A stretch of 64,000 nucleotides of DNA from Piscicola geometra (GCA_943735955.1 OX030958.1:587501-651500); one strand, 5' to 3'. Positions 31,250-43,193 are shown, counted from the stretch's first letter. The notes: generated by a model from the sequence alone, not told the origin. Numbers and translations: made by a program.

Positions 31250-31524
31250 CGTAATAATGTTGATGAAAGTGTTAACGTTTTACTGCCAAATAATTATACA
31301 CTGAGTGAATTTGCACTTTGTGACAAGAATATTCCAACAGAAAATATCCAAGAAAAAAATGAAATCTCAGAAGTAGAAGAAAATGAAGAAGTGAGTGAGG
31401 AAGAAGCAGAGACGTTGTCCCACAGAAAAGCATGGAAGATGACAAACAGATTGTTGAAATATAGTTTAAAAGAGAAGGATTCTGAACTCAAAGAATGTTT
31501 GTTGAAAGTGGAATACTTATTTTA
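31250..31524 (+). pseudogene. Pogo/Tigger-like transposase C-terminal relic
   Basis: Open frame reading NNVDESVNVLLPNNYTLSEF, ISEVEENEEVSEEEAETLSH and RKAWKMTNRLLKYSLKEKDS, ending at TAA (31522-31524). An acidic stretch followed by SHxxAxxMxxxLLxY is the usual tail of pogo/Tigger transposases. It abuts the Gypsy LTR, so the Gypsy element may have inserted there. Assignment moderate. Confidence 0.55.
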
Positions 31525-31559
31525 AAAATCCTATTTCCTAAAAGCAAAAAAACAATTAA

Positions 31560-32235
31560 AAAATAAAAATTTGTTTAAAATTAGTGAATAATGTTTTTTG
31601 TTGTTTTATTTAGTTCTATTGAAATTGTATTAAAAATTTGGCTTTTTTCCCCAAACTTCTCACCAAAGAAAACCTATCTCATAAGGAAAACATATGGTGA
31701 CTCGAACAGTGTTCTCTTCAGAGAAGTTTTACTGTAACTCATTTTTTTTACCATATGTGACTATGCCTGCTCTTTCAGAGGAGTTTTTATATTATTATTA
31801 AGATATTCGAAAAAATCAGTCTTGAAAGCACTAATGAAAAACTGTTTTACTTCCATGCCAATCATCATCATCATCATCATCATCATCCTCATCATCATCA
31901 TCCTCATCATCATCATCCTCATCATCATCATCCTCATCATCATCATCTTCATCATCATCATCCTCATCATCATCATCCTCATCATCATCATCCTCATCAT
32001 CATCATCTTCATCATCATCATCCTCATCATCATCATCCTCATCATCATCATCATCATAAGAGGTCTGTCGTGTGCACTTCGGCGACTCTTCCAGAACTCT
32101 AGGACTTTGAACGGTTCAATAAATTATAGTTTTGTCTTTATATCGATTGACAAAAAATATGCGGTACACATGCAAAAAAAGGATCTAAAATAGTTTCAAC
32201 ACGTTCAACTACTGGAATAAAAAATTCTGCTTTAT
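31560..32235. repeat. Dispersed repeat, copy 1 (with ATC microsatellite)
   Basis: Contains CCAAACTTCTCACCAAAGAA, CATATGGTGACTCGAACAGT, a (ATC)n tract (31858-32057) and TTTATATCGATTGACAAAAA. The same series occurs at 53750-54500. The copy ends at TGCCCTATATG, where the minus-strand CR1-like LINE begins. In copy 2 the matching point is the start of a signal-peptide exon. Confidence 0.85.
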
Positions 32236-32281
32236 GCCCTATATGAATAAATATAGGAGTCATCAGCATAAATTTGAATAT

Positions 32282-33469
32282 CTAAGGAAGATGAAGAAAT
32301 AATATTAGGGAGTTCCGAGGTATAGAAAATAAAAAGTAAGGGACCAAGGATTGAGCCCTGTGGAACACCATATGATAAAGAAACAGAAGAAGAACGAGAA
32401 GATTCAATTGATACATAGGAAGTTCGCTCAGAAAAGCAAGAATTAAGCCAGATAAGGGAGGAAGCGGAAATATTAAAAAAGAATATAAAATATTTAGTAA
32501 AAGATTATGATTAACAGTATCAAAAGCAGATAAAAAATCAAGGCCTAAAATAAGAATTAATGTATTAGAATAAGAAGTTAAAATAAAGTCATTATAGAAT
32601 TTAAGTAAAGCAGTTTCAGTGAATTGGTCAATTCTAAAGCCAGATTGAGAGGAAGGAAGAAGTGACTGTTTTTCTAGATAGAAGATTAATTGTTGAGAAG
32701 TAACTTTTTCGAAGACCTTAGAAAGAAAGGAAAGGTTAGATACAGGTCTATAACTGGATAAGGATGCAGGACCAAGAGAAGGCTTCTTAATTGTAGGAAA
32801 AACAAAGGAAGATTTGAGGATAAAAGGAAATTTAGATGTAGACAAAGATAAGTTGACCAAATCCAAAACAATGGGATAGAATAAAGCAGAAAGTTCTTTA
32901 AAAAGGGTTGTAGAAACTGGATCTAGAGAACAAGAAGTGGGAGACATTGAATTAATTATATTTGTAAGATGGTCCAATGTGATAGGAGAGAAAGATGACA
33001 AAGATTCAGAAGAAAACTTAGTAAAAGATGGTGAAGGCCTATTATTAGACGAAGATCTAATATTTGATATTTTATTAGTTAGAAATTCAAGATAGTCATT
33101 AGGAGAGAAAGATGGAGGTGGAGAGTTCTTATGTAAAAGTTTAGATAGAGAAGAATACCTATTTTTAGAATTGGAAGAGAAGATAAAAGAATTTTTTTTA
33201 AAAGAAAGGTGTTCATCAAAAAAGAGATTGCGATAAGAAGAGAAACAATTTTGCCATTCATTCAAACCGGAGACAGAAAGGGAAGATCGATAAGTTCGTT
33301 CATACTTGCGAACTACTCGCTTAAAAGTCATGCACTCACAATCATACCATGGAGATTTTTCAGAAGAGAGACGATACCGGAAAATTTTAAATGGAGCAAA
33401 AATATCTTTTAAAAAAAGAAGAGCGAGTAAGATTAAAACTATCCACATCAGCAAAAGATTTAGAAGCAA
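32282..33469 (-). pseudogene. CR1/L2-like LINE reverse transcriptase ORF
   Basis: A 395-residue frame. It includes SEKSPWYDCECMTFKRVVRK, the RT opening SSFVFPTIKKPSLGPASLSS and YRPVSNLSFLSKVFEKV, LLPSSQSGFRIDQFTETALL, and motif A ILGLDFLSAFDTVNHNLLLN. The VPQGSxLGP region is shifted (FHRAQSLVPYFLFS), and YADD follows in another frame. Good length and intact motif A make this the best preserved RT in the window. Confidence 0.92.
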
Positions 33470-33570
33470 AGTCAGAAAAAAAGCATTTAGTAATATTTAT
33501 TTAATCAAAATTAGACCAAGAGCGCTTAACAATAGAAGAAGGGAAGTTAGAAAAAGGCTGAGCAAGATAT

Positions 33571-34339
33571 AGTTTAAAAGTTTAAAAACATTTAGGTTAG
33601 GTTATTATTTAAAGGTATAGCTAAGCTCCATCTAGAATACTTTTGCAGTGTATGGAGCCCTTCATTGGAAAAAAAATGATTGCATGGAAAATGTATAAAG
33701 AAGTGCTACAAAAATGCTACCTTATCTAAAAGACAAGACTTATAATGATAGACTTAAAGCTATTAAATTGCCAACAGTGGCGCCTCAGTTGCGTGCCTTG
33801 GCGCATTATAAATACGCATTATATTTATATTTATGTTATTTATAGTAGTAAAATACCGAAGACTTCGAGGGGACATGATCGAAACCTATAAAATACTTAA
33901 TAATAAATATGACAGTAAAGTAACAGAAGATATTTTTACACTTGATACTGGAAGATCAAGTAGAATATCACTAAAATTAACAAAAAACAGTGCCAAAAAA
34001 ATACAAGAAAATTTTTTTATACACAGAGTGGTAACAGTTTGGAATAGCTTGCCTGATGAGATCGTAAAAGCTGAAAATTAAGATAAATTTAAAATAAAAT
34101 TAGATAATGTATATACATACACATAAATATATTTTTTTATAATTATAATTATTTTATACTTATTAATTATTTTCTAATGTTTATTCATTTATTATATAAA
34201 TGCAATGTATATGCATACGTATATGTGTATATGTATGTGGGTATATAAAGGTTTTTTTCTTTGTTTTCATATATATTTATTTCTAAATAACCATTATAGA
34301 GGTCAAAAAATCTGCGTGGTTTTCAACTCCCTAAACTAA
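33571..34339 (+). mobile_element. LINE C-terminal fragment inserted in the CR1-like LINE
   Basis: The plus strand reads LHLEYFCSVWSPSLEKK, KALKLPT-like text (about 33750-33773) and, after a SINE tail, KYRRLRGDMIETYKILNNKY and FIHRVVTVWNSLPDEIVKAE (33842-34081). HLEYxxxVWSP ... KYRRLRGDMIExYKI ... VWNSLPxxIVxA is the common C-terminal end of jockey/CR1-like RTs. AAGATATA occurs on both sides (33564-33571 and 34345-34352), a possible 8-bp target duplication. 5'-truncated as expected for LINEs. Confidence 0.82.
33776..33841 (+). mobile_element. SINE tail without tRNA head, inside the LINE fragment
   Basis: GTGGCGCCTCAGTTGCGTGC, CTTGGCGCATTATAAATA and a TTTATATTT run match the 3' end of SINE copy 3 (48846-48885). 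It separates KLPT from KYRRLRGDMIE, residues that are adjacent in this LINE family, so it is a later 5'-truncated insertion. Confidence 0.8.
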
Positions 34340-34660
34340 ACTAAAAAGATATAAAGTAGTGGTCAGTAAAGTGGAGTGGAATAGATTTTAAATTATTAAT
34401 TTTGCTATAATTGGAAGAAATTACAAAGTCAAGAGTATTACCAAGTGCATGAGTAGGAAAATTACAGTTTTGAGATACATTAAAAAGAGAAAGAATTTCA
34501 AGAAACTTAGCAAAATAGGAGTCAGAAGGTTTATTAGTAAAGATATTAAAGTCTCCAAGAATTAAAAATGGACACGATAAATAATCTAGGAGTTCAGAGA
34601 GGTTATGATAATCATCTAAAAATTAAAGAAAGGAACTATTAGGAGGTCTATAGATAGCGG

Positions 34661-34927
34661 TTCTAGGATAAAAGGTCTTCCGGATAAAAGGTCTTCGGAT
34701 AAAAAGTCTTCAGATATAAAGTCTTCGGATAAAAAGTCTTCGGATAAAAAGTCTTCCGGATAAAAAGTCTTTGGATAAAAAGTCTTCGGATAAAAAGTCT
34801 TCGGATAAAAAGTCTTTGGATAAAAAGTCTTCCGGATAAAAAGTCTTCGGATAAAAAGTCTTCCGTATAAAATGTTTTCGGATAAAAAGTCTTCCGTATA
34901 AAAAGTCTTCCGGATAAAAACTCCTAG
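34661..34927. repeat. 15-17-bp minisatellite GGATAAAAAGTCTTC
   Basis: About 17 copies of GGATAAAAAGTCTTC with optional CG or CCG spacers. The array replaces the upstream end of the CR1-like LINE. Confidence 0.95.
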
Positions 34928-35600
34928 CAAAAATGGGTTAAAAGAAACTTTCGAGGGTTACTGGAAAACATCAAAATTATTTTTTTGACAAGTTTTTTCT
35001 TGTTTGCTGAACGCCATTGACGACGAATGCTCAACATGGTCAATCCATTGAGTCGGTTTTCCCTAAAAGTGCTCTCAGCTATGCTTTAATTCAGCGAAGG
35101 GAGCTGAATGAACGTTCTACAGTGCTGGTAGTGCAGGGTAGAATGGGTAAAATTGATAGTGCCTTCCATGTGCGTATCTAGTCCCGAATTAATATGCTGA
35201 TTATTTATAAAAAACGAAATAAATTTATTAAATTTTTATAGTAGGCAAAAAAAGTTGATTTAAGTTATATACAGAAAAATCTTTATTCCAATAATTATAT
35301 AAAAAAATTATTTAAATAATATACAGAAAAATCTTTATTCCAATAATTATATAAAAAATTATTTATATAATGGACAGAAAAATCTTTATTTAAATTTTAT
35401 TTATTTAAATTTAAAGAGTTTTTATGACTGTTTTTAAAAAGTTACTTATGAATGTAAACGAATGTAATAACAAATTAATGTAACTACCCAATGTTAAATA
35501 AATCATTACTCATTGAAGTGATATTATAGCAAAAGCTAGACGGTTGTGTTCTGAATTCAGAGAAGCACCGATCAAAATTAGGCTTTAACCAGCTCAGTTT
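34928..35600. other. Non-coding, with short tandem block
   Basis: At 35262-35395 a unit of about 60 bases (ATACAGAAAAATCTTTATTC + CAATAATTATATAAAAAA) repeats about 2.5 times. No coding signal elsewhere. Confidence 0.6.
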
Positions 35601-37080
35601 GGTAACCAACTGAGCACATGAAAAAAATTTGGGAAATGAGACCAACATGCTCTGAAAAACAGAAAAAAAACAAGATTGTCTTGTTTAACTTGCCACATCC
35701 AGGTTACGAACATCTGCGTGGTTGGCTAGTTTGCGTCCCTGCAGCTTCTGATTCGGCTGGGCGAGATGGTCAGTTATGTCACACAACACAAAAACGTCCT
35801 CATCCACTTTAGTGCAGACGCGAGTTTTTTTATGTGCATTAAAAAAAAACAAATCAAAAAAATCTCTTGAGGACTTTGACCCTTTGCTTCTGTATGAGAG
35901 GGCAAACCCCCGTGTCCCGAGTCCCTTTGGAGCAAAAACTGTTTGAATCTACGATGGTTTAAGCCACGAGTAAGAATAAAGTTCACTGTTTTCATGACTG
36001 TGATGACAATCCCCTCCATCCCCAGCTCCTTCCACAGCAAAACTACTTGATGGATAATACTTTTTCGATTCATTATTCCAACTAAGCCCACGTTTTCTTC
36101 AAATATTACCGGGGTTCCGTCTGTAGTTAAATCTACCAAGTTTTCCTTCTCCAATTCATTTTCACTTACGGACTTCTCCACTGCAACAAACATTTTATTA
36201 TACCGTTGTGGTTCTGATCCTATTCATCCAACAACCTTTCAGGAATGGAAAGGTCCAACTTAAAGCCTCTGATAACATTTGATGACTGCGCTGTGTCCAT
36301 GTTAAATCTTATTTCATCAACAGATAATGGAAAAGCAGTGTAGCTTCGTGTCTCCTCGGCAAGCTGTGTTGTGAGATTTTCTGTTAGTTCTTTCACTCGG
36401 CCGGCGATGGTGTTTCTTGATAAACTGACATTTTAAAAAGTTGAAACTCTGGACAAGATAGTGTTCGTTCAGATTAAATGAGTGTACTGTATAAAGTAAA
36501 ACAGACAATATAAGACTAAAAGTTGGCTGAGATGGTTTCAATGGCTTTTTATTTTACAGTGTCAATGCTGCTTCAGATTTTGTCTGTCAATAAGTGAATA
36601 CAAAACAGTTGCAAAATAGTTTGGAAAAGTTCAACTACTTAAAAAAAGATTAGTTAACTATTTTCAAAAATAAGTTTATAACTATTAGTTAAACTACTTA
36701 TTTTTAGTTGAAAAGTAGCTATAGTTTAACTACATATTTTTATTAAGTTGCCCATCACTGAAAACCATCAGGATGCACTGCTTCGAAAACACTTTCTCTG
36801 AATAAGACATGGAAGCGTGAGCGACTTTTTCAGCCACAATGAAGCTAGCTTTCACTGTAGCCTCATTTTTGGCTGTGGATTTTATGAATAAACTTTTTTG
36901 AAGGCTAGCTTTAGCGCACTTAGTTCCGTGTCAAAATATCGAAGCAGATTGTACTCTTCCGCAATTGACACCGTCTCGTAACAGAATAAAAAATACCGGG
37001 TTTTCTTCTCGAAGTATTCTCTTTTCAATTTTCCTTTAAACAGTTTTTCATCTGCATCACCTTTTTTTTGCCCAGCGAAA
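35600..37080 (-). pseudogene. hAT transposase relic, GTF2IRD2/ZBED-like type
   Basis: Minus-strand pieces in order: SIAEEYNLLRYFDTELSALK (BED-like start, 37000-36900), NEATVKASFIVAEKVAHASM (about 36870-36800), SRNTIAGRVKELTENLTTQL and RSYTAFPLSVDE (36430-36300), LVDLTTDGTPVIFEENVG (about 36140), VMKTVNFILTRGLNHRRFKQ (about 35980) and DEDVFVLCDITDHLAQPNQK (35810-35740). This order matches hAT transposases of the kind domesticated in vertebrate GTF2IRD2. Stops and shifts separate all the pieces. No termini found. Confidence 0.82.
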
Positions 37081-37139
37081 GGGGTTGCCATTCCGATCAC
37101 ATAACAGCAATAAAAATAGAAGTGCCTGAATGTCAATTT

Positions 37140-38375
37140 GATAAATACGCTGAAATCGATACCATAAGTAAATTACTTTCATAATAAAATTCATAACTCG
37201 AAATTTCCAAGCATTCCCAGCCACATTAAATGACATGACGGACCATGGTTTGACATACGTGCTTTAATTATGTGAAGCAGAAAAATGGCACAATAAACAA
37301 CTGATAATAATATATATTTTAGAGATTTTTCTATTTAGTGAATATTTTCTAACTATTTTTTCCAGACAACTCTTCCCCTCCTTGCCCCCACCCCCTGGAT
37401 TAGCCCATGATGCCTCCTTAATGTTGGGGGGAAATAAACCTGTTTTTTTTTAACTTCATACATATTGTATTTCATGCGTTAAACCATAATGATTATTTTC
37501 CTTCAATTCATTCCAAATCATAGTTTTTTACACGGGTGAATTGTTTTGATCCAATCATTCATCGAGTGCCTTTTATGTTAGTTGGATAGAATCGAGTTAA
37601 ACTAAACGCAGCCGAATAATCTGGTAAAAAACGATTTAAAAAAAATAATATTTAATCTAATCATTGATTTATCCAGGATCTTCTCCAAAACCCAAATGGG
37701 GTTTGTACTTAAAGGCTGCGTTTGTTTTTTTGTCGAATGACTTTTCGAATTGAATTTAAATCTGTATTCAGATTGATAAATCTCTCACAGCTTTTACAAT
37801 ATATTTTGTCACATTCTCTTTTTTTTCCTATATATTTCAAAAGATACAAAATAATTTGTAAGTGTGTCTAGTTTTCATAATGTCAAATGACTTTGTTAGT
37901 AATATGTTGGTTGCCGGTTCAACCATAGTAAAATATTTTTCAATAAAACCCAACACCACCACAAATATTACACTAATATACTGTATTATATACAAATGGT
38001 TATAGGTAACTCATTGTTGTTATTTCATTTGTGAATATATACTTGAATATTTACTTTGAAAAATGTGTTTCCAGTTATAAAATGACAGGCAGTTGCATCT
38101 CTTGCTCCCTCCTGGATACGCCCTCGTTTAAAATGAAAGGTCATTCGAAAACGCGCGAACGCTCTTTTGGTCCATTTCTAAAGCTCAATAGTACAGATTT
38201 AAACTCTGAGCCAAACATGTTGAGCCAAAAATGTTGAGCCAAAAGTAAGAATTTGTTGAGTTTAAATTTGCCGTAAAACACCATGTAAAACACCTTGTCT
38301 CTTATTTCACTCTCTACATCTTTCCAATGACGCAAATTTATAGCTTTTTCAATAGTAAAGGGTGCAAATTTCATA
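37140..38375. other. No recognisable gene
   Basis: AT-rich DNA with small random frames. Nothing supported. Confidence 0.5.
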
Positions 38376-38399
38376 GTTAACTTGCTATTTTAAATTTAG

Positions 38400-39311
38400 T
38401 AAATCTTGTTTGTTTGTGTGTTTAAAATTTTTTTTTCACGGTATTAAAATATTTTTTACTGCTCAAGAAAAGACTAAGACTCAACCCACCTAGAGTTCAT
38501 ACTTTAAACAATACTTTTTTTGAATCAAAACTTATAATGTAAAAAAACTGTAAGAATCAACTCAGCATCTCGAGTAAGGTTGAAGCTTCTAATTCTAAAC
38601 AAGCGACAGTGAGCTTGCAGAGCTCCAGACACCAACTGGCTATCAAATATGAGAACTTTTAACTAGAGCTTGGTCAGTACTTTCGATATTTCTGGTCAAA
38701 AACCAGAAGTTAGCTCAAAAAAGAAAAAGTGGAAACTTTACAGCACTTTTTAGTTCCGAATCGAGAGCCGTATTTCAAAAAGGTTTCTAAAACTGATCCC
38801 AGAAATGCAACCAATAGCCTATAGGTCAAAGACGATTCAAAATAAGCTCTTGGATATGGCAGTCAAATTTGAGAAAACATTCTGAAAAAAGTAAATAAAG
38901 CTGGCGGATGGTTGAGCTTCTTTGGTGATAAAGTGCGAGATGAGTCCAACGGAAAGAGCCTTTTATCTTGAGAAAACGTGAAAACAAGTTTGCTACTATG
39001 AGAAAAGACTAGGCTGTGTTTCATGACAGTGATAGACACATAGTCAAACAATTTGCAATAAAGATTTTTAGAAAAAATAAAATTGAATTTTAATTTAAAC
39101 TCTATATTTAAACTGGAAAAAAATCATATAGCGGTTGGGAAATGGTTTTTAACCTTGAAAATTAATTAGTAGGAAAATAGGAAAAAATTGAACATAGCTA
39201 AGATATTGAAGTATTCAATGCAACTTTTAATTGTTCAATTTCTTTATTTCTAAAAGCAGTATTAAAAATGCCTTAACATGCTCTTGCCCTGCTCTCCCCT
39301 AGAGTCTTTTA
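38400..39311. other. Non-coding flank in duplicated segment, copy 2
   Basis: Matches 21950-22576. No gene; a 270-base stretch (about 38725-38995) has no counterpart in copy 1. Confidence 0.5.
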
Positions 39312-39756
39312 CCAACTGGCAGTGGCGCAACCAGGGGGGGGCTGGGGGGGGCTCAAGCCCCCCCCCCCCCCAGACCTTTTCAAAGGGTCTCGGAATTTTT
39401 CGAAAATCGATGAGTTTTTTTGGTGTGGGGGGAGGAGGGGTAATGAATTTTTCAATATGCCATAGAACAATGATATTTTCTCTGGATGGCCATCGGGTCT
39501 TTATCTCACGAAACATTTCATATATCAACACAGAACATTGAGATCCCACCAAAATAACACTAAAATTTCACAAATTCTGAGAAGAAATAGAGCACCATTT
39601 GACCTTAACTACACTTTTAAATCTTTACTCTTTTTATATGTAAATTTTTTAAGCCATGACACAGTATATAAAAAACAAATCAGATAGACAAAATAACTTT
39701 CGAGCTTTCAGCATTATCCAACCTTCATGGAAAGGATGCTGAAACTGGGTAAAGAC

Positions 39757-41339
39757 TAGAGGTCGGACATGGACGATTTTTCATTCCCGGTCCCGTCCCG
39801 TTCCCGAAATTTGTTTTCCCGTCCCGTCCCGTTCCCGATGGGACATCAGAATTTTGATTCCCGTCCCGTCCCGTTCCCGAATTTTTTTTTTCCGTCCCGT
39901 CCCGTTCCCGATGGGACATCAGAATTTTGATTCCCGTCCCGTCCCGTTCCCGAAATTTTTTTTCCCGTCCCGACCCGTTCCCGAAAGCTTTTTGTTTTTT
40001 ATTCATTTTCGCTGCCGTTTTTACTGGTCCCAAACTTGCTAGTTCTAAAATTTCTTAAAATTTATTATTTGAAAGTCAGAGAATATTTCTTTTAATGAAA
40101 TAAAAAAGCATGATTTAAATTTAAATATTTATTGAAATGAAAGTATTGTTTTTGAGTTATTCAATCAAGTCTTTATTGCTTTTCACACGGGTTAAACCGT
40201 TAAGAGTTTCAGCTTTCAAATGAGATGATTTTGGGTCTGAAGTTAAACGACCACACATTGAAAAATTCTGTTCAAAGCGAATATAACATGCAGATACACT
40301 AAACTAAATTTTGGCTACTTCTTGTACTATTTTAAAATTGCTCATTTTACTCCAATAAAATAAAACATCTTTATAATTTTCAATTTTTTTTGGGACGTAA
40401 TTGTGAATATTTGTTCAATTCATCCTCTTCTGAATTTTTTTCTTTGTTCATTATTACTAATTCTTCAATAATGTTAGAAATATGTTTTTTAACAACATTC
40501 TTATTCTCTACAACTGCAAATATAAAATCATTCGTATAATTTGATAGTACAATAATTTTCTTATAATTTTTAGATTATAAAAACAAACATAAAAGGTCTA
40601 AATAACCATCATTTGTTTTTTTTCTCAAAGGCACTGCAGCTTGGTCTGGCTGTAAAAAATAGAATTAAATTTTTTCTAATGAAAGTCTTGGTATTTATTT
40701 CTCTTCTATCCCAAACTTTTTTCCTATTATTCTTTCGTACTGGGGATGCAACAGACATGCTGTCATACGAATAAGATCAATAGCATCTTTTCTTTTGTCG
40801 AAATGATCAACTGAGCAATTATTTGGAAATTAATCATTCAAATTCAAAGTATTAATTTATAAAATTAAAATAATATAACTGACCATTTTGATTTCGTCGG
40901 AAAAGTTTTCATCATCACCCATTTGTTCTAATCTCCCTAATCTTTGGACTCATCATAACAACTTCACATGTAGTGTTGGAGATTTTGATATTGGCAATGG
41001 TGGCTTTGTTATACATTTCCATTGCATTTAATACTTATTTTAAGTACGGAGTATCGATGAAATAAAGATTTCCATACTTAGAAGTTTGCTGAAAAATCAT
41101 TGTTAAAGAATCCAATCCCAATAACTGTTATTCCCGTTTTTCCCGTTCCCGATTTAAAAGTTGATTCCCGTTCCCGTCTTTTCCCGTTCCCGATTTGAAT
41201 GTTGATTCCCGTTCCCGTTCCCGTCCCGAAAACCTATTCCCGGTTCCCGACTTTTCCCGTCCCGAAATTAATTTTTATTCCCGTTCCCGCGGGAGTCCCG
41301 CGGGTACCCGGTCAGATCGGGTACCCGGTCCGACCTCTA
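39757..41339 (-). mobile_element. hAT-A transposon copy 2, nested in hAT-B
   Basis: A 1583-bp element with perfect 12-bp ends TAGAGGTCGGAC / GTCCGACCTCTA, flanked by the exact 8-bp duplication GTAAAGAC (39749-39756, 41340-41347). It is close to copy 1 at 14629-16276 throughout, including both CCCGTTCCCG arrays. It is absent from the second hAT-B copy. Confidence 0.97.
40149..40345 (-). pseudogene. hAT-A transposase C-terminal relic, copy 2
   Basis: Minus strand: MSNFKIVQEVAKI, stop, then ACYIRFEQNFSMCGRLTSDP, KSSHLKAETLNGLTRVKSNK. Same region as 15058-15264 but with an extra stop and CER changed to FEQ, so it is more decayed than copy 1. Confidence 0.82.
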
Positions 41340-41429
41340 GTAAAGACAGCTCAAAATCACATCAACACATCTAGTTTACGTGCGGATCAGTCTGATCTCA
41401 TTGCATGTATCGAACTGCAAGAATTCTTT

Positions 41430-41636
41430 TGAGCAACAAGCCTTCAGCCCGAGTTGCATTATATGCTCGATGTTGCTCTGATTCTGCCAGTTACTTCATC
41501 AGATGCAGAAAGAGCATTTTCTAAACTTCGGCTTATTAAAATTCATCTTAAGACGACTGTTTCTGCTCGTCGTTTGCAAAGCTTGTTTGAGAATATCTGC
41601 TACCAAAACCGCTACTGCACTTCTTCCAGTAAATGA
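41430..41636 (+). pseudogene. hAT-B transposase dimerisation-domain relic
   Basis: The plus strand reads ALILPVTSSDAERAFSKLRL, then IKIHLKTTVSARRLQSLFEN, then ICYQNRYCTSSSK and a stop at 41634-41636. LPVTSSxAERxFSxLRxIKxxLRTTM is the strongly conserved hAT dimerisation motif. The part upstream was lost or displaced by the hAT-A insertion. The same piece survives at 55640-55750. Confidence 0.9.
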
Positions 41637-42019
41637 AATGATGAAAAGATTTTCACAAACTGATCGAAAATTATTTTGTAACTGAGAACACATCAAAATT
41701 TAGTTGAAACTAATATTTGAAAAAAAATTATAGACTGTTTAGGATCTCATATCAAACTTATTTTTTTACTTTTTACCTTAGTTTAAAAAATGATGACGTA
41801 ACTTTAAGAATACTATGCAACTTAGTTTGTAGTTTTTCTTTTGTATCATTAATAAACTATCTAAATTCTTTATCAATTATAATTGGTAGTTTTTATTTAG
41901 CCCATTGACCGCCGCTACTCGATAAAAAAAGTTTAAATGAATTTTACATTTAGACTTGCATTATATGGTTATAAGAATAACTCAAACAAAATTGAAAACA
42001 ATTATTTCATAAGTTTTGA

Positions 42020-42905
42020 TGGGGCAAAATGTTGCGAAAACGCAACGTGAGCGGGAAGTGTGACATACTTATGTACAGTAAGAAATCACAAATAAATTGA
42101 TTCAAACCACATTTATTAAACAGAAATAAATTTCAATTGCGAATAGTTCGATAAAATACAAACTTCTAATTATTTTATTTTTTATAATATTAATAATAAT
42201 TATTTTAATTACAACAAAGCAAATTATTTAACGTGAATTACAACAGCACTCATAAACTGTCGTGCTGTTTCAAAGACGACACTGTGGTCGAATGTTATCT
42301 TTATTTTATTTTTATATTCAACCTATGAGAGGTTAAAAAACTATATTCTTTTGAATAAAAGCTTCAAGTGTGAAGCATTTGCGGTTTGAAATTTTTTATC
42401 GAAATATAAAAATCAACATTCATCTACAAAATTCAACTTTTAATTTTGATTTTACAAATTTCATAATACATTAACATTAAAATAATAATTTCATTATTAT
42501 TATAATGACTAGACTTATTAAAAATCATATGAAATCATATTATGTCAAAGTTGCGAAAACGCACCATTGATTTTTAAAAGCATGAAAAACGTTTTGCAAG
42601 TTATTTTGAATATTTAAAAAATTATTTCAAGTATTAACTATCTTTTCGCACCGAAATTAAGAATAAAGTTGTATAAATATACTAAAAATCGAACGAAAAA
42701 ATTGAACAATTATCTAAGCGAAGAAAGATTGTTTTGAGAAATTTTAAATGTTAACAGGATATAAAAGACTGTAAATAATAAAATTTAAAAAGTTGAAATT
42801 TAACTTATAAAATAAAAATTTATTGTACAAAATATGTGAAAAAAACTCGGTATAAAAACAGCAAAAAAATATATACAAATTGATGTTGCAAAACGCAACA
42901 GCTGC
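42020..42905. repeat. hAT-B internal TTGCGAAAACGC motifs
   Basis: GTTGCGAAAACGCAACGTGA at about 42030, GTTGCGAAAACGCACC at about 42550 and GTTGCAAAACGCAACAGC at about 42886. The first and third are kept in the second hAT-B copy (56138, 57000). The motif is a near-palindrome (TTGCG-CGCAA). Confidence 0.65.
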
Positions 42906-43193
42906 GGTAAATGGATTAAACAATTATTTTTTTTTACTAAAGTTGAGCCCCCCCCAGCATTTTTTGCTGGTTGCGCCCCTGCCAACTGGCATCACGCACT
43001 GGAGGGTTGATCAATAATATCCTGTTGCTCTCAGTTTTTAGAAAGACTGGCTTATATCGTAGAACTTATGCACAATTATGTATAATAAGGTACTATATTT
43101 CATTGTTATCTCTTACTTCTGCTTTTATACACAGTGCTAGAAACATTCAAAAACAAACATTAAAAATGATACACAGACAAAAATGCTTGAGGT

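Larger units (their letters stand above)
32240..34660 (-). mobile_element. CR1/L2-like LINE, interrupted; endonuclease to YADD
   Basis: A minus-strand LINE. Endonuclease: AIYRPPNSS, CPFLILGDFNI, NTLDFVISSNYSKI, HFTDHYFI (34650-34345). After an inserted block (33571-34339) it continues as NFPSSIVKRSWSNFD, then the pre-RT and RT ORF (33469-32282), and ends with IQIYADDSYIYSY (about 32270-32235). It stops right after the YADD motif: the 3' part is missing, the opposite of normal LINE 5' truncation. The upstream end merges into a minisatellite at 34661. Confidence 0.92.
39320..42981 (+). mobile_element. hAT-B transposon copy 1, with hAT-A nested inside
   Basis: A 3662-bp element with ends CAGTGGCGCAACCAGG and CTGGTTGCGCCCCTG (inverted, one mismatch in 15). 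It is flanked by the exact 8-bp duplication CCAACTGG (39312-39319, 42982-42989). The paralogous empty site at 22577-22584 has a single CCAACTGG in the same context, proving the borders. G/C runs next to both ends (CAGGGGGGGGCTGGGGGGGG and GAGCCCCCCCCAGC) mark the family. Inside are hAT-A (39757-41339) and a transposase dimerisation relic after it. Confidence 0.97.

Noticed and set aside
31761..32193. Met/Arg-rich and Ile-rich frames
   Set aside because: Product of the (ATC)n tract; same at 53948-54239.
35618..35812. A 64-aa plus-strand frame
   Set aside because: Shadow of the minus-strand GTF2IRD2-like hAT relic.
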